A stretch of 15,294 nt of DNA from SpSt-600 sp042408195 (lineage in GTDB: Bacteria > Chloroflexota > Anaerolineae > SpSt-600), in NCBI GenBank assembly GCA_042408195.1, contig JBHOQL010000093.1, forward strand, positions 1 to 15,294, given 5' to 3'. The position numbers were made by a program, and so were the translations under genes. The notes beneath the pieces were generated by a model that did no database searches, was not told the DNA's origin, and saw only the letters and a list, made by a program, of their open reading frames with translations. Position 1 is the first letter of the stretch, and every line of letters begins with the position of its first letter. Positions 8,850 through 15,294 of the stretch are shown one piece after another.

Positions 8850-9163
8850 CAAGCTGAAAGGGGCCGCTACCTCTCTTGCGAGGGCGGCTGAAAAGCGCTC
8901 GCTGGGAAGAGACTATTACCCGAAGCCCTTCTCTTTCCTGAACCTATACCTTTCATCAGGCACACTCTTTTAAACCAAACCGCGCACACGCCCTGAAAGC
9001 CGTTCCACCTGCGCCAAGAGATAAGCAATTTAGCGAATTGTTCTGCTTAGGCCTTAGTTCAAAACTATATCCCCCCAGCGAGCTTCAACTTTCAAAGCCT
9101 CAAAAGGGGCCTGGCTAATGAAAGCTAGCTTTTGCTTTACGCAGCCCACAGCTTTGGAGAAGT
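8850..9163. other. intergenic region between the R3H ATPase gene and the rpoB promoter
   Basis: No gene is supported here. Visible structure includes an imperfect hairpin at 8878-8902 (GCGAG/CTCGC arms with short inner pairs) just upstream of the rpoB -35 box, CAATT/AATTG arms at 9026-9040 nested in a TAAG/CTTA pair, and the 12-bp palindrome AAAGCTAGCTTT at 9121-9132 just after the ATPase gene. None has a U-tract on the minus strand, so I see no convincing intrinsic terminator for the pdx unit. Confidence 0.5.
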
Positions 9164-10720
9164 TTAAATTTCCCGGTAAATCCTTACCCGGCGGTAAGGC
9201 TCTTTGCCCACGCTGTAAGAGGAGAGATTGGCTTGAGCCGCCAATAAGTGCTGCTGGCGACGGATAGGCGCACTCTGAGGGCTGAGTTCCACCATTGGAA
9301 CTCCGCTAAGCACTTTTTTTATTGCTTCCTCCGCTTCCCTCATGGCTAAGGCAAAGGGGTCACTGCCCTTCTGCCCCAACTCAAAGATATCGGCCAAACA
9401 TTCTTCTATCTGGGCTACGGTGTTGGAACGAAGTACGTAGACCGGAATCCCTCTCCTTTCCGCCTCTATTACAGGCTGCGGCCGCTTGCGGTAGAAGCTC
9501 TTCAAGGTGAGGAAAACATCGCTCTGGTTCAGGTCCTTTACCACTATGAAAGGAACCTGTAGTTTACGAGCAGCCTGCCTGGCTTTGTTTTCTCCTATCC
9601 CGTATAGGAAACCCTTTATAGAGGCCATCTCCCCCCTCTGCGGGGCCTTGGGAAGAAAGGGGGCCCTTTCAAGAGAAGGTGGCGGGATCGTAGCCCTCTC
9701 CCGGAACACTCTTCCATCTTCTGTCCGGTAGCGGATTTCAGCTGGTATTGGACTTCCTCTCAGTATGGCATCCACCGCTGCGGCTACATCGTGGTGAATA
9801 GCCAGACGGTTCCAGTCCTTTATCTCAATCACCACGTCGAAGGTCGGTGGTGCCCTGCGCTCCAGGACTGTTTTTTGAGTTCCCCTCCGACGGGCTTCCT
9901 CATCCGATAGAGTTACACTTTCGATTCCACCCACCAGGTCAGCCAAAGTAGGGTTCATCATAAGGTTGTCCAGGGTCTCACCGTGGGCAGTGGCTATGAG
10001 TTGAACACCCCTTTCCGCAATGGTCCGGGCTGCTTGAGCCTCCAGCTCTCTCCCTATTTCGTCTATAATGATAACTTCGGGCATGTGGTTTTCCACTGCT
10101 TCGATCATCACTTCGTGCTGAAGGGCAGGCGTAGGAACCTGCATACGGCGAGCCCTACCTATGGCAGGGTGAGGTATATCACCATCTCCTCCAATTTCAT
10201 TGGAAGTGTCAACGATAACCACCCTCTTCTTTTCCGCCAGGATGCGGGCCACCTCTCGCAGCATCGTGGTTTTACCTACTCCAGGCCTTCCAAGCAGCAG
10301 TATGCTCTTGCCCGACTCCACGATGTCCCTTATTATGTCAACAGTACCATAAACGGCCCTTCCAACCCGGCAGGTAAGCCCCACGATACGCCCCTTCCTG
10401 TTCCTTATGGCCGAGATGCGGTGAAGAGTCCGTTCTATCCCTGCTCTGTTATCCTCCCCGAACTCGCTTATCCTGGAGACTACGTAATCAATGTCTTCCT
10501 GGGTAACCTCTTTCTCGCTTAGGATGACCTCGTCGCTAACAAAGCGAGCCTCAGGAGGCCTCCCCAGGTCCATCACCACTTCCAAAAGTTCGTGCCCCCG
10601 ATTTATGCGTCTGAGGGCTTCTTCAATATGGGGAGGAAGGACTGCCAGCAAGGCATCCAGGTCGTCCCTTATCTCGATTGGCCTGACTTTGAGATCGTTA
10701 ATTTCTTCAGCGTGGTTCAT
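9164..10720 (-). CDS. AAA ATPase with C-terminal R3H domain (Ycf45/SpoIIIAA-like)
   Basis: The 518-residue protein has a SpoIIIAA/Ycf45-type P-loop ATPase core followed by a nucleic-acid-binding R3H tail. Walker A is GRPGVGKTT (144-152). Walker B is VIIIDE (216-221), preceded by the family's VIVDTSNEIGGDGDIPH segment (168-184) and followed by the LIATAHGETL sensor region (241-250). A middle domain at about 365-447 contains GFLYGIGENKARQAARKL. The tail carries the R-x3-H signature (R487, H491) and ends with SYSVGKEPYRRVRIY, typical of R3H. The family is widespread in cyanobacteria and some other phyla, and its role is poorly defined; single-stranded nucleic acid binding is inferred from R3H. 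No signal peptide or membrane segment is visible. The ATG at 10720 has AAGGAGGTG about 11 nt upstream. It lies 19 nt after the GNAT-like gene and is the last gene of the pdxS-led unit. Confidence 0.9.
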   Translation of the reverse strand: MNHAEEINDLKVRPIEIRDDLDALLAVLPPHIEEALRRINRGHELLEVVMDLGRPPEARFVSDEVILSEKEVTQEDIDYVVSRISEFGEDNRAGIERTLHRISAIRNRKGRIVGLTCRVGRAVYGTVDIIRDIVESGKSILLLGRPGVGKTTMLREVARILAEKKRVVIVDTSNEIGGDGDIPHPAIGRARRMQVPTPALQHEVMIEAVENHMPEVIIIDEIGRELEAQAARTIAERGVQLIATAHGETLDNLMMNPTLADLVGGIESVTLSDEEARRRGTQKTVLERRAPPTFDVVIEIKDWNRLAIHHDVAAAVDAILRGSPIPAEIRYRTEDGRVFRERATIPPPSLERAPFLPKAPQRGEMASIKGFLYGIGENKARQAARKLQVPFIVVKDLNQSDVFLTLKSFYRKRPQPVIEAERRGIPVYVLRSNTVAQIEECLADIFELGQKGSDPFALAMREAEEAIKKVLSGVPMVELSPQSAPIRRQQHLLAAQANLSSYSVGKEPYRRVRIYREI

Positions 10721-10739
10721 ATTTTTACTTCCACCTCCT

Positions 10740-11654
10740 TCACGATATGACCGGAATTTGGCGCAGGAGTATTTTTCCTGGGGCCAGGGTGTTCCTGACC
10801 ATTATAGAAAGGCTTTTCTGGGGTGGGAACCCCAACTCTTCAAGTCCTCTGGCCAATGCTCCCTCGTAGCTTCTCACTTTGAACGTAAAGGGTGGAGGGA
10901 AATTAGCACTGGCCCAAACCAGAGCCATTTCCACTATTCGGGGGCTATGGGCCTGATAATCCGGACGGATGAAAAGCTTCACCCACCCATTCCCCCCTTC
11001 TTTCCAAGTCAACATGAAGGCCACTGAACTGGGCCCATTCTTGAGAACCATTTCCTTCTGCTCCACCATGAGGCGGTGGAACAGCCCGGGTTGCTTCTTG
11101 CAAAAGCTCCCCTCTATCTGTTGAACTGGAGTTGGAGTTATAGTTTGATACACCCTTTCCACGCCGAACCTCTCATCTGGTCCTATTGGCTGCCAGTTGC
11201 CTAGTTCAGGGAGCCCTTCTGGAATAGAGTCGATCGGGTAAAGGAATTCACGGGCATAAACCGAAAACCCCAACTGGCGGAAAAAGACCTCCTCGCTCTC
11301 GGGGACATCAATGAAAAGTCTTTTCACCCCCAGGCGTCCGAGGCGCCAGGAGGCATAGTTTGTAAGCGATTCCCAGATGGCGGTTGAGAACCCGTCACAG
11401 CAAGGGGCAGGCGCTAGATAGATTATTTCAACACCTTCCCGCATATAATCCCTGCGGGTTTGGATAAAGCCCCTGGCTTCCCCAATCATTACATATGTAG
11501 CAAGGCTTTCCTCAGCCAGGGGCAAACACGCCAGAGATAGGAAAGCGCGCCGCCATGCCCCAAACTTTTCCGGAACCAGGCCAAAACCTTTCCCTTTACC
11601 CTCAAGGTTCAGTATTAACCATAAATCCAGTGGAGTGCTTAACGGCCTTATCAC
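10740..11654 (-). CDS. GNAT-like acyltransferase-fold protein, substrate unknown
   Basis: A 304-residue protein that looks like two degenerate GNAT domains in tandem. Residues about 106-135 (RLGVKRLFIDVPE, then FFRQLGFSVYARE) match the end of a GNAT fold, where a helix leads into an x-x-LGF strand. Residues about 262-292 (YEGALARGLEELGFPP, then SLSIMVRNTL) repeat that pattern. A clear R/Q-x-x-G-x-G/A acetyl-CoA loop is not evident in either half, so enzymatic activity is uncertain. The start is GTG at 11654, whose bases overlap the pdxT TGA stop (GTGA), with no strong ribosome binding site; translation is probably coupled to pdxT. It lies between the PLP synthase genes and the R3H ATPase. I do not know a substrate, and a link to vitamin B6 rests on position only. 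Confidence 0.6.
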   Translation of the reverse strand: MIRPLSTPLDLWLILNLEGKGKGFGLVPEKFGAWRRAFLSLACLPLAEESLATYVMIGEARGFIQTRRDYMREGVEIIYLAPAPCCDGFSTAIWESLTNYASWRLGRLGVKRLFIDVPESEEVFFRQLGFSVYAREFLYPIDSIPEGLPELGNWQPIGPDERFGVERVYQTITPTPVQQIEGSFCKKQPGLFHRLMVEQKEMVLKNGPSSVAFMLTWKEGGNGWVKLFIRPDYQAHSPRIVEMALVWASANFPPPFTFKVRSYEGALARGLEELGFPPQKSLSIMVRNTLAPGKILLRQIPVIS

Positions 11655-12271
11655 TTAGTTTCGCGCACTATTTCCAAGAAATATCGGTGGAAGCGGGTAT
11701 CATTCGTAAGCTCAGGATGGAAAGCGGTGGCCAACAAATTCTTCTGCCTTGCCGCCACTATGGACCCATCATCGAGAGTGGCCAGGACCTCAACTCCCGG
11801 CCCGACAGATTGAATTAACGGAGCCCGGATGAAGATGGCCCGGAAGGGTTTACCCTTTTCCCTACGGGTGCTTACTGCATCCAGGGCCGGGATTTTAAGG
11901 TCGATTTCAAAGCTATCCTTTTGGCGGCCAAAGGCATTTCTTACCACAGTAATATCCATAACCCCCAGGATGGGCTGGTCCATGCCCACATCTTTAGCCA
12001 TTAGGATCATGCCGGCACAGGTTCCCCACATGGCTTTGCCCTGAAGAGCCCATTCTCTTAAGGGCTCCAGAAGCCCATACCTCTCCCCGATCCTGCCTAT
12101 TGAAGTGCTTTCACCTCCCGGAATTATTAACCCATCAAGCCCGTTAAGGTGGTGGGGCAGACGCACTTCCACTGTTTCCACCCCAATTGTCTTGAGCATT
12201 TCAATATGTTCACGAAAATCTCCCTGCAGAGCAAGAACCCCGATCTTGAACTTGTAGCTTTTCCGCGGCAT
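11651..12271 (-). CDS. pdxT: pyridoxal 5'-phosphate synthase glutaminase subunit
   Basis: PdxT hydrolyses glutamine and passes ammonia to PdxS for PLP synthesis. The 206-residue product is the usual length for this class I amidotransferase. It shows the N-terminal IGVLALQGDFREH (10-22), the oxyanion segment PGGESTSIGR (51-60), the nucleophile loop GTCAGMIL with catalytic C85, and the FHPELTND motif with H185 and E187 completing the triad. The ATG at 12271 lies 1 nt past the pdxS stop, so the two subunits are made from one message in coupled fashion, as expected for the 12+12 PdxS/PdxT complex. Its TGA overlaps the next gene's GTG. Confidence 0.97.
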   Translation of the reverse strand: MPRKSYKFKIGVLALQGDFREHIEMLKTIGVETVEVRLPHHLNGLDGLIIPGGESTSIGRIGERYGLLEPLREWALQGKAMWGTCAGMILMAKDVGMDQPILGVMDITVVRNAFGRQKDSFEIDLKIPALDAVSTRREKGKPFRAIFIRAPLIQSVGPGVEVLATLDDGSIVAARQKNLLATAFHPELTNDTRFHRYFLEIVRETK

Positions 12272-12272
12272 T

Positions 12273-13160
12273 TCACCACCCCCGCTGGGCCATTCTCTGC
12301 TCGGCCGGGATAGCGCTTATAAGGATTCCTGGCATGGGCTCGCCGAGATTTCTCGAAATCCTCGCCAGAATGTCAGGGTCATTGTAGTGGGTAACGGCTT
12401 CCACAATAGCTCTCGCCCTCTTGGGTGGGTTCTCGGACTTAAAAATCCCGCTCCCCACAAATACCCCGTCTGCACCGAGTTGCATCATAAGGGCGGCATC
12501 GGCCGGGGTAGCAATGCCACCGGCAGCAAAGTTAACCACTGGGAGCCTGCCCAGGCGCGCCACCTCTTTCACCAGTTCGTAAGGAGCTCCCATTTCTTTG
12601 GCTGCTGCCATTAATTCCTCTTCCGGCATGTTCTGGAGGCGGCGTATCTCGTCCCAAACTGCTCTCATGTGACGCACCGCTTCCACCACGTTCCCAGTTC
12701 CGGCCTCCCCTTTGGTTCGGATCATAGCCGCTCCTTCGGCTATGCGGCGAAGAGCTTCGCCCAAGTTCCGGCAACCGCAGACAAAGGGCACCTTGAACTT
12801 GCGCTTATCTATGTGGTGTTCCTCGTCCGCTGGGGTGAGGACTTCGCTTTCGTCGATAAAATCTACCCCCAGAGCCTCCAGAATTTGAGCCTCCACGAAA
12901 TGGCCGATCCGGCATTTAGCCATCACGGGTATAGTTACAGCGTCCATTATTTTGAGAATGTGCTCCGGATCAGCCATGCGTGCAACTCCACCCTGAGCTC
13001 TTATATCAGCTGGCACTCTTTCCAGAGCCATTACCGCGCAAGCGCCTGCGTCTTCGGCTATCTTTGCTTGCTCAGGAGTAACCACATCCATTATTACCCC
13101 GCCCTTCAACATCTGAGCAAGCCCTCTTTTAACGACATCGGTACCTGTAAACTTTTCCAT
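12273..13160 (-). CDS. pdxS: pyridoxal 5'-phosphate synthase lyase subunit
   Basis: PdxS makes PLP directly from ribose 5-phosphate, glyceraldehyde 3-phosphate and ammonia delivered by PdxT (the DXP-independent route). The 295-residue TIM barrel starts MEKFTGTDVVKRGLAQMLKGG and shows GVIMDVVTPEQA (21-32) with the catalytic-area Asp D25, ALERVPADIR (45-54), VMAKCRIGHF (79-88) with the Schiff-base lysine K82, and AMIRTKGEAGTGN (145-157) with the second lysine K150. A longer frame begins at TTG 13181, but AAGGAGG at 13169-13175 lies inside that extension, 8 nt before the ATG at 13160. Family proteins also begin at this Met, so I use 13160. It is first in the unit and is driven by the promoter at 13245-13272. 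Confidence 0.98.
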   Translation of the reverse strand: MEKFTGTDVVKRGLAQMLKGGVIMDVVTPEQAKIAEDAGACAVMALERVPADIRAQGGVARMADPEHILKIMDAVTIPVMAKCRIGHFVEAQILEALGVDFIDESEVLTPADEEHHIDKRKFKVPFVCGCRNLGEALRRIAEGAAMIRTKGEAGTGNVVEAVRHMRAVWDEIRRLQNMPEEELMAAAKEMGAPYELVKEVARLGRLPVVNFAAGGIATPADAALMMQLGADGVFVGSGIFKSENPPKRARAIVEAVTHYNDPDILARISRNLGEPMPGILISAIPAEQRMAQRGW

Positions 13161-13168
13161 AGGCCTTG

Positions 13169-13175
13169 CCTCCTT
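13169..13175 (-). promoter_or_regulatory. ribosome binding site that fixes the pdxS start
   Basis: AAGGAGG on the minus strand, 8 nt upstream of the ATG at 13160. It rules out the upstream TTG at 13181 as the normal start. Confidence 0.9.
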
Positions 13176-13244
13176 ATACAAACTATCAACCTGGCAAAAG
13201 ACCAGCTGAAATCGTCACGCCCTCTGCGGCTTTTCACTCTTTAA

Positions 13245-13272
13245 ATTATACAACCAAATGGGCCTTTGTCAA
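13245..13272 (-). promoter_or_regulatory. sigma-70/SigA-type promoter of pdxS-pdxT-GNAT-R3H ATPase
   Basis: An exact TTGACA (13272-13267) and exact TATAAT (13250-13245) are separated by 16 nt, the same geometry as the rpoB promoter. The predicted start is near 13238, leaving a leader of about 78 nt before the pdxS ATG. The spacer begins with AAGGCCC, part of a repeated box described separately. Confidence 0.85.
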
Positions 13273-13319
13273 CCATTTACAACTTGACCTAAGGCCTTTC
13301 AAATTATGTTTAGGCCTTT
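13261..13319 (-). repeat. three AAAGGCC boxes at and upstream of the pdxS promoter
   Basis: AAAGGCC on the minus strand occurs at 13267-13261, 13299-13293 and 13319-13313. The first overlaps the -35 element and the start of the spacer; the others lie upstream. The spacings are 32 and 20 bp, close to whole helical turns, so all three would face the same side of the DNA. A transcription-factor site is an inference; no regulator gene is visible. The third copy may instead belong to the end of the decayed insertion sequence. Confidence 0.35.
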
Positions 13320-13336
13320 TGATTTAGAGAGGAGAA

Positions 13337-14219
13337 ATGAACTTGCTCTCTTACCTCGCCGCCATCGGCGAGAATACCCCCTCCGCGGCCTGCTGGCTAT
13401 TCTCTCACAGGAAGCGGCCTCTTCGGGGAATGGGCAGGGTGGGAAGTTTCCGCCCTCTGGACCTTCGGCCGATACCCGTTTCCCCGTTTGAGCAATTTCT
13501 GGTATTTGCTCAGCCGATCTCAGGCGAGAGAAATGGAACGAACTTTGAGGGAGTAGGTAAGCAATAGATGGCAAGGCATCGCGGGAGAGCGAACAAGCAG
13601 GGTAAGAGGATAATAGTAGGTCACCGGCTGCGCCAGGTGATTGCCCAAGCGAAGGTAAAGGCTGCGCAGAAAGTGCCGATACCGGGCGCTTGAAAGTCCC
13701 CCTTGTCCAGAAAGTGGTGGAAGAAAAGGAGAATCAGCTGATGTTGAGGCAAGCAATAGAGAAGTAGTGTTAGAGCGGCCTCTAGACTGGGAAAAAGCCA
13801 CGAGAGAGCATGAGCGAATAGAAGAACGGAGGCTTTGATTGTTCCTTGTGATCCGGATATGGAGGCTTTTCCGGAGGAACTGGGATAGCCTGGAGTTCAG
13901 TGATGTGGGTGGATAGAACGGGAGCGAAAGATTTTTCCTTCGGGCCTGGTGGGGAAGAAGATGCACCTTTTTAGGTGACCGGGGCCGGGTTTCGGTGGAG
14001 GCTTAAGTCCTGCTCCGTTAGCATCGGGAGATAGAGAACGGGGTGTTTTGTTTGCGAAATGTGAGCGTGGACGAAGACCAACTTCTGGGTCGGAAGATTG
14101 GGCATGGGCTAAGCGGGATTCGGAATGCTGCGCTGCCCCCTCTGCGGGCTATGGGCGCTCCTTTCATTCCTGATGCCCATCGCTTTCTATCTGCTCGCCC
14201 AAATATGGGGGACTTCCTC
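13337..14219 (+). pseudogene. decayed ISAs1-type (H-repeat-associated) transposase
   Basis: Stitching plus-strand frames recovers a DDE transposase of the ISAs1 / DDE_Tnp_1-associated type. In order: MNLLSYL (from 13337), RREYPLRGLLAIL (from 13366, other frame), PLRGMGRVGSF, then ALWTFGRYPFPRLSNFWYLL from 13452 ending at TAG 13554. Next come GKRIIVGHRLRQVIAQAKVK in the frame of ATG 13568 (TGA 13691), LVQKVVEEKENQ and LRQAIEK (TAG 13765), and LDWEKATREHERIEERR (TGA 13836). Then VPCDPDMEAFPEELG in the frame of 13835, where stops at 13886 and 13901 sit where family members have Trp (EELG-W-PGVQ-W-CGW), and LSPAPLA from 14003. Last is IENGVFCLRNVSVDEDQLLGRKIGHGLSGIRN split over 14031-14126, then FIPDAHRFLSARPN. 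The catalytic Glu of IEN is at 14034-14036. The segments holding the first two catalytic Asp residues are not visible, probably lost in deletions. It cannot make an active enzyme. No terminal inverted repeats or target duplication were recognised. Confidence 0.85.
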
Positions 14220-14378
14220 CCCCCTGCGCCCCGCGTTCTCTGCGGCGGGCCCTCGGTTGGCGAAGGGCCGGCTCCCTATAGACTTCCCGAGGCCTGAATT
14301 TTTGGCCGCGGAAAGGGCCGGAAATCCTTGCAGCAGCGCCGCAGGCAAAAAACCAAAGTTGAGCAGGCAGGGCCGACG

Positions 14379-15294
14379 TCACTTAGTACGAAGCCACCAC
14401 CAGAGCAAGGGAACCGCTAGCCGCACCCCATCCCTAGCCTCCACCAGCAGGTCGTGCACCAGCAGCCTGCTGAGGGCGGCCTCTCCGGCTTCCGGGTCCA
14501 GCCCGGCGGCACGGATGAGAGCATCGCGGGGGAGAACCTCCATCTCCGAACGGGCCTGTTGGGCGAAGGCCCGCAGAACCCGCTGCCCGTCGGGCCCGGC
14601 CTCCTCCCAGACGCCGCTGAAGTAATAGTCGGCGGTCAGGAAAAACTCCCGGAAGAACTCCGGGGTGAGCATCGCCCGCAGGTCCTCCACCGTCACGCGG
14701 CGAGGCGTCTCCCGTCCCTTCCGCCGGAAGCGGTCGTTCCACCGCTCCACTAATTCGTAGCAGAGCCGCTGGATGAGGTACGGCTGCCCGCCCGTCAGGC
14801 GGTAGATTTCCTCCGCCAGCGGTTCCTCCATATCCAGCGCGAAGTCGTCCGTGGGACGGCGGATAAGGTCAACTGCCTCATCCCGGCTCAGAAAGGAAAC
14901 CTTTACCGGCTCCGCACTCCCGTAGAAGACGGCGTGGTAGTGGCGCAGTTCCTCCTCCAGCTGATGCCGCCCGGCCAGGATCAGGTTCAGCCAGAGGTGC
15001 CGCTCCAGCGCAGCCCGCAGGTAGTGCAGGAAATCCGGGTCATACTTCCCAGCCTCTATCTTCTCCTCCGCCAGTTCGTACTCGTCCACCGTCAGCACCA
15101 GCCGACGGCCCGCCATCTGGGAGTCCAGGCGCTCCAGGAGGCCGTTGAGAGCCATAGCCGCCTGCCCGAAGGTGGCGTAGTCCTCGTGGGCGGGCGGAGG
15201 GCCAGGGTCCAGCCCAGCGGCATGGATGAGAGCATCGCGGGGGAGAACCTCCATCTCCGAACGGGCCTGTTCGGCGAAGGTACGCAGAATCCGC
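14379..15294 (-). CDS. AAA/STAND-like ATPase with winged-helix tail, 5' end outside window
   Basis: The frame is open through the right edge, so the 304 residues seen are a C-terminal part; the Met at 15254 is probably internal. After 13 residues (RILRTFAEQARSE) and a copy of the winged-helix start comes the ATPase half: Walker B LVLTVDEYE (Asp and Glu codons at 15086-15081), sensor-1-like LNLILAGRH, then VKVSFLSRDEAVDLIRRP and LTGGQPYLIQRLCYELV, typical of archaeal-ATPase/nSTAND-type P-loop proteins. A winged helix closes the protein and ends in PLLWWWLRTK. The Walker A that should precede Walker B by roughly 60-100 residues is absent: its place is taken by a repeat of the winged-helix segment (SEMEVLPRDALI then AAGLDP), joined in frame. 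The gene appears more GC-rich than its neighbours. It could be a fused tandem pair, a repetitive protein, or a product of recombination between paralogues. The substrate is unknown; relatives are often signalling or defence ATPases, but nothing here proves that. Confidence 0.75.
   Translation of the reverse strand, partial: RILRTFAEQARSEMEVLPRDALIHAAGLDPGPPPAHEDYATFGQAAMALNGLLERLDSQMAGRRLVLTVDEYELAEEKIEAGKYDPDFLHYLRAALERHLWLNLILAGRHQLEEELRHYHAVFYGSAEPVKVSFLSRDEAVDLIRRPTDDFALDMEEPLAEEIYRLTGGQPYLIQRLCYELVERWNDRFRRKGRETPRRVTVEDLRAMLTPEFFREFFLTADYYFSGVWEEAGPDGQRVLRAFAQQARSEMEVLPRDALIRAAGLDPEAGEAALSRLLVHDLLVEARDGVRLAVPLLWWWLRTK
14495..14583 (-). repeat. 89-bp repeat, copy 1 (3' copy within the ATPase gene)
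   Basis: Matches 15206-15294 at 83 of 89 positions by eye, with a perfect 48-bp core at 14513-14560. The offset is 711 bp, exactly 237 codons, so both copies are read in the same frame. It encodes the first half of the winged helix. Confidence 0.9.
15206..15294 (-). repeat. 89-bp repeat, copy 2 (runs into the window edge)
   Basis: The partner of 14495-14583, with the identical core at 15224-15271. Homology ends just after the shared GLDP codons near 15206 and may continue beyond 15294. Differences change I/V, T/A, E/Q and H/R in the protein, so the copies have begun to diverge. Confidence 0.9.

Noticed and set aside
9001..9060. Short stems and a GTTCAAA-like loop suggesting a tRNA or small RNA in the gap before rpoB
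   Set aside because: No acceptor stem, anticodon arm or consistent cloverleaf could be built on either strand.
9121..9132. Palindrome AAAGCTAGCTTT after the R3H ATPase gene as a terminator
   Set aside because: It is AT-rich with no room for a loop and is not followed by a U-run on the minus strand.
13284..13310. Possible plus-strand promoter TTGACC with TATGTT for the transposase
   Set aside because: The spacer is only 15 nt and the -10 match is poor; the gene it would serve is dead.
13355..13372. Perfect hairpin CTCGCCG-CCAT-CGGCGAG near the first frame change of the transposase relic
   Set aside because: The second arm and flank also encode the family's Arg-rich RREYPL segment, so the palindrome is explained by coding sequence; there is no U-tract or promoter context.
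13181..13561. CRISPR or other short repeat array in the 13.2-14.4 kb gap
   Set aside because: There are no regularly spaced direct repeats beyond the three 7-bp AAAGGCC boxes.
13520..13966. 148-codon minus-strand frame opposite the transposase relic
   Set aside because: It is Ser/Leu/Arg-rich with no recognisable motif, and the opposite strand gives ordered transposase segments, so it is an antisense shadow.
14125..14625. Plus-strand frame with RCPLCG and a hydrophobic stretch, resembling a small zinc-ribbon membrane protein
   Set aside because: It starts inside the transposase relic in another frame, runs about 250 nt antisense into the ATPase gene, and has no ribosome binding site.

Overview
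The window is bacterial chromosome, and nearly every gene lies on the minus strand. Family-level features point to a Chloroflexota-like lineage, possibly thermophilic: the insert pattern in the two large RNA polymerase subunits, a Ycf45/SpoIIIAA-like ATPase with an R3H tail, and a decayed ISAs1-type transposase of a sort I associate with that phylum. This is inference, because there is no rRNA and no search was run.

Layout, right to left in the direction of transcription. At the right edge (14379-15294) is the 3' part of an AAA/STAND-like ATPase gene. It lacks a visible Walker A and has an 89-bp in-frame repeat with a 711-bp period. Next is about 1 kb (13320-14378) without an intact gene. On the plus strand it holds a heavily decayed transposase in at least eight frame segments (13337-14219); 14220-14378 holds nothing I can support.

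A consensus promoter at 13245-13272 drives a tight four-gene unit: pdxS (13160-12273), pdxT (12271-11651), a GNAT-like protein overlapping pdxT by 4 nt, and an R3H-tailed AAA ATPase ending at 9164. PdxS and PdxT form the PLP synthase. The two downstream genes have no known role in it.

A 503-bp gap (8661-9163) holds a second consensus promoter and an approximately 150-nt leader with mutually exclusive pairings. It leads into rpoB (8660-4833), rpoC (4820-633) and rpsL (608-177). rpoB and rpoC are 12 nt apart; rpoC and rpsL are 24 nt apart. The last 176 bases hold no gene but can form a pseudoknot-like fold in the rpsL-distal mRNA.

The points most worth a second look are the rpoB leader, the in-frame rearranged ATPase, the helically phased AAAGGCC boxes at the pdxS promoter, the conserved-looking pdxST extension, and the possible structured RNA after rpsL.
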